Notes under the pieces: generated by a model
What the model was told of the DNA's origin: nothing
The model's database searches: none
What the model saw: only the letters and a program-made list of their open reading frames with translations
Translations under genes and position numbers: made by a program
Shown here: in pieces, positions 34,246 to 41,713 of the stretch
Numbering within the stretch: the first letter of the stretch is position 1
How the letters are laid out: the number at the start of each line of letters is the position of its first letter
NCBI GenBank assembly: GCA_965230965.1
Contig: OZ246401.1
Span: 806,001-870,000 of the forward strand
Length of the DNA: 64,000 bases
Reading direction: 5' to 3'
DNA from: OLB23 sp965230965
Lineage (GTDB): Bacteria > Patescibacteriota > Microgenomatia > UBA1406 > HO2-37-13b

Positions 34246-35229
34246 ATGGCAAAAAGTGCATTGATTACTGGTATTTTGGGTCAAGACGGCCCCTATTTAG
34301 CAAAATTACTACTCGACAAAGGGTACAAAGTGTATGGTGTCAGTCGACGATACTCAAACCCCAATTTTGATAATCTCGAATATGTAGGCGTTCATGGCAA
34401 AATTCAATATGTTGAAGGTGATATGACGGATGAATCGTCACTCATGAACTTGATTAAATCTCTTCGTCCTGATGAGGTCTACAATCTCGCTGCGCAGTCT
34501 TTTGTTGGATCCTCATGGGATTTAGCAAAAATGACTACAGAAGTAAATTCGCTTGGTGTGCTCTATCTCTTAAACGCGATCAAGTATTTTTCTCCAACAA
34601 CAAGGTTTTATCAAGCTTCTACCTCTGAAATGTTTGGCATAAGTCATGAAGATGGTATCCAAGGTGATGATACCCCATTCCATCCGAGAAGCCCTTATGG
34701 TATTTCCAAAGTATATGCATATTGGATGACCATCAATTTCCGCGAGTCCTTTGGCATTTATTCATGCAATGGCATTCTCTTTAATCACGAGTCCCCTATT
34801 CGTGGCATTCAGTTCGTAACGAGAAAAATTACCGATGGTGTTGCTCGAATAAAACTTGGTCTAGCCAATGAGCTTCGACTTGGGAATATGGATGCGCGAC
34901 GTGACTGGGGATTTGCGGGTGATTATGTTGAGGCGATGTATCTTATGTTACAACAAGAAAACCCAGACGATTATATTGTAGGAACTGGCGAAAATCACAG
35001 CGTGAAAGAATTCGTTCAAGCCGCATTTAAACATGTAGGTATTGATAACTGGGAAGACTATGTAAAGCAAGATCCACGTTTTATGCGCCCAGCTGAGGTT
35101 CCAGATCTTCGTAGTAACCCAAAGAGAACAATTGAAAAGCTTGGCTGGAAGCCGAAGGTAACCTTTGAAGAGCTTGTCGCTATGATGGTGGATGCTGATA
35201 TTAAGCGACTAACGCCCAATGGTGATTAA
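34246..35229 (+). CDS. gmd: GDP-mannose 4,6-dehydratase
   Basis: 327-aa extended SDR. The NAD(P)-binding loop TGILGQDGPYLAKLL is diagnostic of GMD, followed by SVYG-equivalent ASTSEMFG, catalytic YGISK (Tyr and Lys), NHESPIRG and RDWGFAGDYVEAM. It converts GDP-mannose to GDP-4-keto-6-deoxymannose, precursor of fucose, rhamnose or perosamine-type sugars. No fucose synthase or RMD gene is adjacent. Cytoplasmic, probably tetrameric. TATAGT lies 8 nt before the ATG. Overlaps the HD gene by 11 nt. Confidence 0.93.
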   Translation: MAKSALITGILGQDGPYLAKLLLDKGYKVYGVSRRYSNPNFDNLEYVGVHGKIQYVEGDMTDESSLMNLIKSLRPDEVYNLAAQSFVGSSWDLAKMTTEVNSLGVLYLLNAIKYFSPTTRFYQASTSEMFGISHEDGIQGDDTPFHPRSPYGISKVYAYWMTINFRESFGIYSCNGILFNHESPIRGIQFVTRKITDGVARIKLGLANELRLGNMDARRDWGFAGDYVEAMYLMLQQENPDDYIVGTGENHSVKEFVQAAFKHVGIDNWEDYVKQDPRFMRPAEVPDLRSNPKRTIEKLGWKPKVTFEELVAMMVDADIKRLTPNGD

Positions 35230-35890
35230 AGATATCTACGAGCAGTACTCTATTCCCCCAATTCTGCAAAAGCATATGTATTCCGTCGCTGCGTTAGGAC
35301 AGCTGATCGCTAATGCCGTGAAGAAATCTAGATCCGATGTAGATGTTGATGCGGTTGTACAAGGATTATTGGTCCATGATATGGGCAACATTGTGAAATT
35401 TGATCTTACGAAGAATGACTTTTTTACTCATGAGGAATTGCCACATTGGCAAGCGCTACAGAAAGAATATATAGAGAAATATGGTGCAAATGACCACGAG
35501 GCAACGCTTAACATACTTAAAGAGCTTGGGGTTAAGAAAAATATCATTAAGCTTATTGCGTATACGTCTTCAACTGAAACCGCACTAGCCATGCTTGAAA
35601 AAGATATTAATTTCGCCATCATGTTTTATGCCGATTTTCGTGTAGGTCCGAACGGACTTCTCTCTCTTGATGCACGCATTGATGATCTTTTAGTCCGCTA
35701 TAAAAATCGTACTGAACATTACTGGTCAAACAAGGAGCGCGCAGAAAAAATGCGAGATGTCATGAAGGAGTATGAAATTAAGTTAAGTGATTTTGCCTCT
35801 TTGGCAGTTGATCAGATTCGCGATGAAGATCTTACTTCTTCTTTGCAGCTTCTTTCTTCTTATCCAATCGATCTAAACCAAGAACCTTAA
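35219..35890 (+). CDS. HD-domain phosphohydrolase
   Basis: 223-aa HD superfamily protein. Metal ligands: His19 (LQKHMYSVA) and the H-D doublet in LLVHDMGNI. A second possible His lies in NDHEATL. It resembles HDIG-type nucleotide or phosphoesterase enzymes; substrate unknown. Translationally coupled to gmd. The C-terminal 59 nt overlap the convergent mscL. Confidence 0.8.
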   Translation: MVIKDIYEQYSIPPILQKHMYSVAALGQLIANAVKKSRSDVDVDAVVQGLLVHDMGNIVKFDLTKNDFFTHEELPHWQALQKEYIEKYGANDHEATLNILKELGVKKNIIKLIAYTSSTETALAMLEKDINFAIMFYADFRVGPNGLLSLDARIDDLLVRYKNRTEHYWSNKERAEKMRDVMKEYEIKLSDFASLAVDQIRDEDLTSSLQLLSSYPIDLNQEP

Positions 35891-36173
35891 CGCCAACATA
35901 CACAACCATTGAGATAATCAAGAAGTCGATAATTGTGTTAGTAAAATGACCCCATAGAATCTTTGCTGAGCCGATTTCAAAGTAAGAATTATTGAGTTCA
36001 TCGGCTGCGCCGAGAGCAATGCCCACTAATGGATTAATGATATCTTGCACAAGTGCGCTAACAAGTTTTGTTGCAGCGCCTCCAAGCATAAAACCGATGG
36101 CTAAGCCTATGACGCCTTGTTCACGGACGAACTCAAAGAATTGTGTTAGTTGGTTTTCTACTATTTTTTTCAT
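35832..36173 (-). CDS. mscL: large-conductance mechanosensitive channel MscL
   Basis: 113-aa channel subunit. The amphipathic N-terminus is followed by TM1 with VIGLAIGFMLGGAATKLVSALVQDIINPLVG, in which the pore-lining Gly/Ala pattern and the VxxIIxPLxG motif are kept. An exterior loop, TM2 and a basic C-terminus (LDKKKEAAKKK) follow. It forms a pentameric safety valve against hypo-osmotic shock. Slightly shorter than E. coli MscL (136 aa). TATAAT lies 8 nt before the ATG, 4 nt after miaA. Confidence 0.9.
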   Translation of the reverse strand: MKKIVENQLTQFFEFVREQGVIGLAIGFMLGGAATKLVSALVQDIINPLVGIALGAADELNNSYFEIGSAKILWGHFTNTIIDFLIISMVVYVGVKVLGLDRLDKKKEAAKKK

Positions 36174-36177
36174 AAGC

Positions 36178-37101
36178 CTATATTATAGCATTTTGCCATT
36201 GTATCTGTGCGTCTTGCTTCATAAATGAGAGTTGCCTCTTTGCATATTGGACTTCTGCAGTAAGCCATAAATTAGTGGCTTCTTCTAGCGATATGCGACC
36301 GCTAATATGCGAAATGAGTTCTTTATAGCCAATGGTATGGAGACCTGGATCTTCTTTTGTATAGCCATGATCAAGAAGTTTCTCTACTTCTACAAGAGCG
36401 CCATGTTGTAGGCGCTGGTTGATTCGTTGTCCAATTATTGTGCGACATTGCTCTGATGAAGAAAAGCGAAGGCCAATTTTTTCTTCAATCTCAAGATGTG
36501 GAATAGTGGGTCTGGCTTGTGCTTCACGACCAGCCATTGCAATCTCAATTTTTCTTATGAGGCGACGTGGATTCGATTGATCTGAGTTATTCATCTCTTC
36601 GAACATGTTCGTATCCAGTTCTCTGAGTTTTGATTGCAGCGATGTCACATCGAGACGTTCTAAGCTGTTGCGAAGATCCCAATTTGGAGACGTTGTTATA
36701 GCAAAATCTTGTGTTAGATATTTGAGATACAAGTGTGTACCACCAACAATTATAGGAAGTGAACTTTCATCTATAGCATTTCTTACGATGTGATCTGCCA
36801 CTACCTTATAGTCATATGCAGAAAAATGTGTACGTGGATCAACAAGATCGTACCCCCATATGCGAATTCCTTGGTTAGTATAGTAACCAATATCGGCTCT
36901 TCGATCACCATCAAGTTCTATATGACCAATATGAACATAATTGTCTTCTTCAATATCTTTACCAGTAACGATAGTGAGTTTTTTATATATCTGTCGGGAA
37001 TCCGCACTAATTAATTCTCCGCCCTTCTCCCGAGCAAGTCTCATAGCATAGGCTGTTTTTCCTGTACCAGTTTGGCCAGTAATAATGACGGGTTTTCTCA
37101 T
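36178..37101 (-). CDS. miaA: tRNA dimethylallyltransferase MiaA
   Basis: 307-aa MiaA. P-loop GQTGTGKT (residues 9-16), DSRQIYK (catalytic Asp and tRNA A37-sensing Arg/Gln), VGGTHLYLK and the KRQLSFMK end region are all present. It transfers the dimethylallyl group from DMAPP to the N6 of A37 in tRNAs reading UNN codons, improving decoding. TATAAT ends 6 nt before the ATG. Leads a two-gene run with mscL. Confidence 0.94.
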   Translation of the reverse strand: MRKPVIITGQTGTGKTAYAMRLAREKGGELISADSRQIYKKLTIVTGKDIEEDNYVHIGHIELDGDRRADIGYYTNQGIRIWGYDLVDPRTHFSAYDYKVVADHIVRNAIDESSLPIIVGGTHLYLKYLTQDFAITTSPNWDLRNSLERLDVTSLQSKLRELDTNMFEEMNNSDQSNPRRLIRKIEIAMAGREAQARPTIPHLEIEEKIGLRFSSSEQCRTIIGQRINQRLQHGALVEVEKLLDHGYTKEDPGLHTIGYKELISHISGRISLEEATNLWLTAEVQYAKRQLSFMKQDAQIQWQNAII

Positions 37102-37492
37102 GTCTCTATTATACCTGGTCGACTTAGCTATCTTATAGTTTAGTTGTTTATTGGCAGTTAATTATATAGTCCTTATTAGAACAGCATTTATGAGAAATAT
37201 ATTAAAGTATGTCTACTAATAAACAATCTTTCTACAAAAACTATAAGATATATAGACACTGAAATACTACGTGAACATACATAAAAACGCCGCAGAAGAG
37301 GTAAATTAGATTGTCAGGACAACCCATAAGGCCAAAATTAACTTTCTAGCAGACTAATCGGCAGAATGCTAATTTAGATGCTTTCTGACCTATGACAGAG
37401 GGGCTTTATGATAAGGAGATGTAGTAATTTTTCTCGTTCGTTACTAATGACTTTGGACTGATCTGCCGTGCCTTAAGCTCAAAATGTACTTT
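37102..37492. other. 391-nt intergenic region without an ORF; possible small RNA
   Basis: No convincing coding frame on either strand. Left of 37300 it is AT-rich. The right part contains a hairpin (GATTGTC-AG-GACAACC, about 37308-37323) and several short inverted repeats, with a more balanced composition than the rest. It lies between the miaA promoter and the 3' end of the SIMPL/tRNA-binding gene pair. It could hold a structured RNA, but no known class was recognised. Confidence 0.3.
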
Positions 37493-37834
37493 TTAGCAAA
37501 GGCTATAACCATTTGCTAATTCTGGGTCAACGAACAGGAGCTTAGCCTCATGTTCCGGTGAATCCATGGCAACGAGCATTCCTTCTGATGTTTTACCCAT
37601 CATTTTGCGTGGTTCAAGGTTTGCAAGAAACATGGTCTTTTTGCCTTTAAGCTGTTCAGGTGTATACCATGCAGCAATACCCGATAAAATTGTTGCTGTG
37701 CCATAATCCTCACCTAGATCGACGGTAAGTTCAAGTAGCTTGGTAGAACCTTCTACTGGCACTGCATCCATAATCTCTCCTACACGGAAATCGAGTTGTG
37801 CAAAGGTGTCGTAGGATACAGTTGGCTTTTTCAT
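37493..37834 (-). CDS. tRNA-binding domain protein (Trbp111/CsaA/MetG-beta type)
   Basis: 113-aa OB-fold tRNA-binding protein. FAQLDFRVGEI, AVPVEGSTKLLELTVDLG, TILSGIAAWY, FLANLEPRKMMGKTSEGMLVA match the EMAPII-like domain found at the C-terminus of MetRS or free as Trbp111. Binds the tRNA elbow and could serve MetRS in trans. The start MKKPTVSYD at 37834 is chosen; the frame continues upstream inside the SIMPL gene. The ATG is 1 nt after that gene's stop. Confidence 0.9.
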   Translation of the reverse strand: MKKPTVSYDTFAQLDFRVGEIMDAVPVEGSTKLLELTVDLGEDYGTATILSGIAAWYTPEQLKGKKTMFLANLEPRKMMGKTSEGMLVAMDSPEHEAKLLFVDPELANGYSLC

Positions 37835-37835
37835 C

Positions 37836-38573
37836 TTAGCGTTTTTCGAAGTAAAGGGTGACAACAGTGCGGATTGTTTGTGATCCGGGTTGGATCTGAG
37901 GACCGCCACCTCCGTACGCTTCTGCAACACTAAGTTTCTGATACATTGGCAACACGCCACCCTGATCGGCTTCAACAATATTGGTTACTTTTCCTAATCG
38001 AATGCCGAGTTGCTTTGCAAGTTTTTCTGCCTGCTCTTTTGCATTCTTAATAGCCTCTTCTCTCGCCTGCTCGCGGAGACTGTCTGGATTATCGATCGAA
38101 AAATCTATACCGTGTACTTCATTAGCGCCAGCTGCTGTAGCTCTCGAGACTATATCTGAAACCTTTTCGATTTGTTTTGTCTTTATAGTGACACTCACAT
38201 TGCCACTATAGCCCGTTATTTTTGGTTGTGGATCAGATGAATACGAAGGATATATTGAATAATTCGATGTTTTGACATCGGTATCAGGAATACCAATCTC
38301 CTTCATAGTGGCGACAATCTTATTGTTAACATCAGTGATTTTTGTTTGAGCTTCAGCAACGGATGCTACATTGGTTGCAGTAATACCTACGGTAACAGTC
38401 GCTGTATCGGGGACTGCTTCGACTTTTCCTTCGCCAACGACAGATAATTCAGAAGATCGTGGCGAGGTGCGCACATCGAGCGGATAGGTAATATCGAGTT
38501 CTTTAACAAGGAGTAAACCTGCAATGGTTATTGCAACAAGCGCAGCATAGGTTTGGATGAGTTTCTTGTTCAT
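37836..38573 (-). CDS. SIMPL-domain (DUF541) exported protein
   Basis: 245-aa protein with an N-terminal hydrophobic signal/anchor (about residues 6-25) and a SIMPL/DUF541 domain: SELSVVGEGKVEAVPDTATVTVGI, TSNYSIYPSY, and AREEAIKNAKEQAEKLAKQLG. The family includes BP26/YggE and is exported; YggE is linked to oxidative stress, otherwise function is obscure. TGCTATACT ends 6 nt before the ATG. Cotranscribed with the tRNA-binding protein. Confidence 0.88.
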   Translation of the reverse strand: MNKKLIQTYAALVAITIAGLLLVKELDITYPLDVRTSPRSSELSVVGEGKVEAVPDTATVTVGITATNVASVAEAQTKITDVNNKIVATMKEIGIPDTDVKTSNYSIYPSYSSDPQPKITGYSGNVSVTIKTKQIEKVSDIVSRATAAGANEVHGIDFSIDNPDSLREQAREEAIKNAKEQAEKLAKQLGIRLGKVTNIVEADQGGVLPMYQKLSVAEAYGGGGPQIQPGSQTIRTVVTLYFEKR

Positions 38574-38591
38574 ACTATAAGTATAGCACAC

Positions 38592-39683
38592 TCAACTCAC
38601 CGCAATACGCTTTATACGAGTGTTAAGGGAATTGATCAACACATAACAAGATATATTTGCTAAATCTGCAATATCCAGCGGTGATATAGAGTTATTATTT
38701 TGTGAGCCAATAAGGACAGCTTCATCGTACATGGCCGCGTTTTTTACTTGTGTTATATCGATCATCATTGATGACATCGTTATTCCCAAAACTTTACAGC
38801 GAATCCCTCGGACAAGGACATCCGCCTTACCAGAAAGTTGAATGGGATATCCATGTGCATACCCTATCGGCACTAAGGCGATGCGCATTTTTTTAAACGC
38901 TGTAAATTTGTTTTTGTAAAGAATAGAATCGCCTTTTCGTAGTGTTCTTATTTGACATATTCTGCTTTTTAGATTGAAGATAGGTTCAAGAGAAATTTTC
39001 TGTTCAATCTCTGATTCTTTGTCTGGGTAAATGCCATACATGAGAATACCAATGCGAATAATAGATTCATCTTTAATTGGTGAAGTCAGTAAGTATTGAC
39101 TGCTTGCATAACTAATATAACTTGATGGTATTTTTTTTATTAACAACGCTTTCTGCAGTTTTTTTAACTTTGAAATTTGAATCTTGTCTTGGTCAGTTTC
39201 TAAAAGTGTTGTACAAAGTGCCTTGATTTTTATATTCGCCTCTTTTAATTTTTGGGCAATTTCTAATGCGTCACCTTCAGATAACCCCCACCGATTGAGA
39301 CCAGTATTTACTTTAAGATAGACATCTTTTTTCAAAGAAGTCAGATCTTCTTCTGGACTCAGAATGACAGGCGTTATGTTCTTAGTGTCGACTAGCGAGT
39401 CGTTTGATCTTGGTGAAAAATTAACTATTTCTATTTCATTACTCATTTTTCTAAGCAATAGTGCATCGAAATCATCATATATGCCAAAAATCTTGACCCC
39501 TTCAGAAATCAAAGTCTTCGCAACAATTTCTATTCCTATACCGTAAGCATTGCATTTAATCATCGCCATAAGAGGATTATTGGGCGCTAGTGATCTTATA
39601 GCTCTGAGATTTGAGCGAAGTTTTTTTCGATCGATCTCTATCCACACCTGACAATTACTCTGCTTAGATTTTTTAATTTTCAT
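38592..39683 (-). CDS. alanine racemase-like PLP enzyme (fold type III)
   Basis: 363-aa protein of the alanine racemase family. The PLP lysine lies in MIKCNAYGIG (family KADAYGHG), KVNTGLNRWGL matches the KxDTGMxRxG region, and IGYAHGYP carries the second catalytic Tyr. It differs from standard Alr at several conserved sites (Asp to Asn in the latter motifs), so a substrate other than alanine is possible. The start MKIKKSKQSN at 39683 is chosen; the frame is open further upstream into the next gene. It lies 10 nt after the cysteine-synthase-like gene, forming a two-enzyme operon. Confidence 0.82.
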   Translation of the reverse strand: MKIKKSKQSNCQVWIEIDRKKLRSNLRAIRSLAPNNPLMAMIKCNAYGIGIEIVAKTLISEGVKIFGIYDDFDALLLRKMSNEIEIVNFSPRSNDSLVDTKNITPVILSPEEDLTSLKKDVYLKVNTGLNRWGLSEGDALEIAQKLKEANIKIKALCTTLLETDQDKIQISKLKKLQKALLIKKIPSSYISYASSQYLLTSPIKDESIIRIGILMYGIYPDKESEIEQKISLEPIFNLKSRICQIRTLRKGDSILYKNKFTAFKKMRIALVPIGYAHGYPIQLSGKADVLVRGIRCKVLGITMSSMMIDITQVKNAAMYDEAVLIGSQNNNSISPLDIADLANISCYVLINSLNTRIKRIAVS

Positions 39684-39693
39684 ACTAATAAAC

Positions 39694-40821
39694 TTAATCA
39701 AATGGATAAAGTATTGATCGATAATTAGTACCTGTATCTGGGAATATGGCGACAACACAACATGCTTCCCCTTTTTCGGTTTTGTCATCAAATATCTGTC
39801 GCGCAGCAATATATGCAGCACCGCTACTAATACCTACGTCGTGGCCCCGTAGATGTAAGTTTTTTGTTGCCTCGATAGCATCTTGTGGCAGAACCTGTAC
39901 AACATCGTCAATAAGACCCATTTGTAGTAATTCTATTGCTGCAGGCTGCAATCCAGAAATACCAATGCCTGGAATATCGTCAACAGCACGTTCACCAACA
40001 TCAAAAACAACTTTTCCAATTCCTCCATCTTTTCTTTGGTATGATCTGATTGTTCTCCCTGTTTCTCTGCGGTATTTTTCAAGGAAAGCGCGCCTTTCGT
40101 CATTAGTTCCATCTTTTACTGCGAGACTCCTTATATGAAAATCAAGTAGAGACACATCGTCCTCAACAGCAGTTATGGTCACAGGAGCTGGAATGAGCCC
40201 TTCGGCAAAACGCTTTTTAAAATATATGCTATTGCCGAATACGGTCATACCCGTTCCGAATCCCGCAACAACATCAGTTGCACTCCCTTGAGTTTGCTCC
40301 CAAATTTCCGCAGGTAATGTTTGTCCAATTCCTAACAGTGCAAGTGGGCTATTGTGTTGATCAAGGAATGTGTAGCCTTCTCGTTCATACATTTCGGTTA
40401 CTTGGCGTCTTTCGTCTCGAGTTGTGCTTTCGCGCACAACCGTGGCACCAAATTCTTCAAGAGTTGTGACAAATCCCTCTGGAGCTGATGCGAGCAGAGA
40501 TACTACAAGTGGAATGTTTTCTGCAGCGCACATAGCAGATAATGCAAGAGCGAAATTACCACCTGAATTAACAACAATCCCCTTGTCCTTTTGGGTCGTA
40601 CTGTTTAAATAGTCTCGTAACATATATAGCGCCGTGCGCGCCTTAATACTTCCTGTGGGATTTGCTCCTTCGATTTTTCCGTAAAGTGTACTGCCATCTT
40701 TTTCATCCAAAAGTACGAGTGGAGTATTTCCAACTGATTGTTCCATGTCCACAAGAGTAATAGCTCGTTGCCGAGGGTCTCTTTCAAAATCATTTTGGAT
40801 TTTTGTTATTAATTCACACAT
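39694..40821 (-). CDS. cysteine synthase-like PLP enzyme (fold type II)
   Basis: 375-aa member of the CysK/CBS-like family. PLP Lys in ANPTGSIKAR, phosphate- or substrate-binding NSGGNFALALS (usual TSGNTG), PLP-phosphate loop GFGTGMTVFG and cofactor-ring ISSGAA. It is longer than CysK (~310), with an insertion around residues 230-275. Likely a beta-replacement enzyme making cysteine or a cysteine-like amino acid; SbnA-type or D-amino-acid-related functions are possible given the racemase-like partner. A 71-nt hairpin lies just upstream of its ATG. Confidence 0.85.
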   Translation of the reverse strand: MCELITKIQNDFERDPRQRAITLVDMEQSVGNTPLVLLDEKDGSTLYGKIEGANPTGSIKARTALYMLRDYLNSTTQKDKGIVVNSGGNFALALSAMCAAENIPLVVSLLASAPEGFVTTLEEFGATVVRESTTRDERRQVTEMYEREGYTFLDQHNSPLALLGIGQTLPAEIWEQTQGSATDVVAGFGTGMTVFGNSIYFKKRFAEGLIPAPVTITAVEDDVSLLDFHIRSLAVKDGTNDERRAFLEKYRRETGRTIRSYQRKDGGIGKVVFDVGERAVDDIPGIGISGLQPAAIELLQMGLIDDVVQVLPQDAIEATKNLHLRGHDVGISSGAAYIAARQIFDDKTEKGEACCVVAIFPDTGTNYRSILYPFD

Positions 40822-40836
40822 TTTTATTAGAACGTC

Positions 40837-40907
40837 GGGAGGTAGGTGTTGGATAAGATCAAGATGCGTGCATCTTGGGATATGATCCTATTCTTCACCT
40901 ACCTCCC
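40837..40907. repeat. 71-nt long hairpin between small ORF and PLP operon
   Basis: Perfect 12-bp arms (GGGAGGTAGGTG, 40837-40848; CACCTACCTCCC, 40896-40907) enclose a partly paired neck and a terminal 7-bp hairpin (40861-40876, loop GT). It follows the 43-aa GC-rich ORF on the minus strand by 12 nt and precedes the PLP-enzyme ATG by 15 nt. It may terminate the first transcript, attenuate the operon, or stabilise the mRNA. One arm contains a GGAGG sequence. Confidence 0.75.
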
Positions 40908-40919
40908 TGTTTGTTCAGC

Positions 40920-41051
40920 CTAGATCAACGCGATGGCGCTGATCACGCTGGACGTCGACGTCATGGCCATCGCCTGGTGGCCGGTCCGCGAGTGACCGGT
41001 ACGAGAGTGACGGCTGTGCCGCTGCGACGTGCGGAACAGAGTGTAAAACAC
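40920..41051 (-). CDS. 43-aa GC-rich peptide with perfect ribosome-binding site, GTG start
   Basis: Short ORF on the minus strand: GTG start at 41051, preceded by AAAGGAGGTAACC, one of the most complete Shine-Dalgarno matches in the window (5-nt spacing). The product is rich in Arg, His, Ser and Thr (MFYTLFRTSQRHSRHSRTGH...) with repeated RHSR/GHSRTGH-like segments and ends in a hydrophobic stretch (SVISAIALI). TAG at 40920-40922. Composition is GC-rich like the other four islands. Unknown function; it might be a leader peptide for the PLP operon downstream. Confidence 0.5.
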   Translation of the reverse strand: MFYTLFRTSQRHSRHSRTGHSRTGHQAMAMTSTSSVISAIALI

Positions 41052-41138
41052 GGTTACCTCCTTTCCATCTCCGACATTTCATCCCAGAACTGTCGAAGAT
41101 CAAGTTTGTGCCTCACGAGTTTCTTTTTCGTAAGGCTT

Positions 41139-41196
41139 GGTTGTCAATGGGATTCGAACCCACATTGTTAAGCTCTACCATTTGAGCTATGACAAC
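41139..41196 (-). pseudogene. tRNA-like sequence lacking the anticodon arm
   Basis: Minus-strand sequence with a perfect 7-bp acceptor (GTTGTCA/TGACAAC), normal positions 8-9, D arm (GCTC/GAGC) and T arm (GTGGG/CCCAT with loop TTCGAAT). Only 8 nt (TTAACAAT) join D and T arms, so the whole 17-nt anticodon arm is missing. CCA is not encoded. Probably a tRNA pseudogene created by deletion; alternatively a tRNA-like RNA-processing signal upstream of the 43-aa ORF. An A-to-T-rich terminator lies directly 5' of it. Confidence 0.75.
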
Positions 41197-41202
41197 AAAA
41201 AA

Positions 41203-41231
41203 CCCCGCTTTCGCGGGGCTTAGATTTTTTC
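41203..41231. terminator. bidirectional rho-independent terminator
   Basis: CCCCGC-TTTC-GCGGGG (41203-41218), with a T-run on the plus side (41226-41231) and six T on the minus side reading into the tRNA-like element. No clear gene ends at it, so it may be left from a lost tRNA or gene. Confidence 0.75.
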
Positions 41232-41307
41232 AAAAACAAGATCACCCCGCTCAAACGAGGCTATGATGACTGACAAAAAGTTGTTTTACATTAGTCTCTA
41301 ACATATC

Positions 41308-41331
41308 AATGTATTAGTATGTTAATACATT
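41308..41331. promoter_or_regulatory. candidate operator upstream of TrpR-like gene
   Basis: Perfect 9-bp inverted repeat AATGTATTA-N6-TAATACATT, about 28 nt upstream of the -10 of the TrpR-like gene (extended -10 TGTTATAAT at 41356-41364, 6 nt before the ATG). Position and symmetry suit autoregulation by the dimeric repressor. Confidence 0.5.
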
Positions 41332-41370
41332 AATTAGTCTTTGTCAATAAGCAGGTGTTATAATACATAT

Positions 41371-41706
41371 ATGGCCAATATAAGAAAATCCGCCGATTCA
41401 AAATTCAAACAACAAGAAACCTACAAGCCTCGTGATAATAAAGAAGAGAGGTTGGTTAAAGTTATTGCAGCTCTAAAAGATGAGAAAGTAGCATCAGCAT
41501 TTCTAAGGGATCTTATGACGCTTCCTGAAATTGAGGAGTTTTCAAATAGGTTGGAAATCGCTTCCCTCCTCCATCAAGGACATTCTTACAAGGAGATTGC
41601 AGAAAAAACTAAGGTTTCAACAACAACAGTTACTCGTGTTGCACATTGGCTTTATCGTGGTTGTGGAGGCTATAATGCCTTATTAAGTGACTCCAATCTT
41701 GTATAA
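41371..41706 (+). CDS. TrpR/YerC/YecD-type DNA-binding regulator
   Basis: 111-aa helical protein. The block LMTLPEIEEFSNRLEIASLLHQGHSYKEIAEKTKVSTTTVTRVAHWL matches the Trp-repressor-like (YerC/YecD) family. The turn GHSYKEIAEKTKVSTTTVTRV is the helix-turn-helix. Free ligand is unknown; classic TrpR binds tryptophan. Transcribed from an extended -10 leaderless promoter, with a palindromic candidate operator upstream. The next gene's TATAAT overlaps its stop codon. Confidence 0.88.
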   Translation: MANIRKSADSKFKQQETYKPRDNKEERLVKVIAALKDEKVASAFLRDLMTLPEIEEFSNRLEIASLLHQGHSYKEIAEKTKVSTTTVTRVAHWLYRGCGGYNALLSDSNLV

Positions 41707-41713
41707 TGTTTAC

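Noticed and set aside
40875..41171. Plus-strand 98-aa ORF in the GC-rich island
   Set aside because: It runs through the hairpin and tRNA-like element, with no ribosome-binding site. The minus-strand GTG ORF has an ideal one.
41139..41196. tmRNA or intron-containing tRNA
   Set aside because: The element is only ~58 nt, with no tag ORF or intron. The D and T arms are directly linked by 8 nt.
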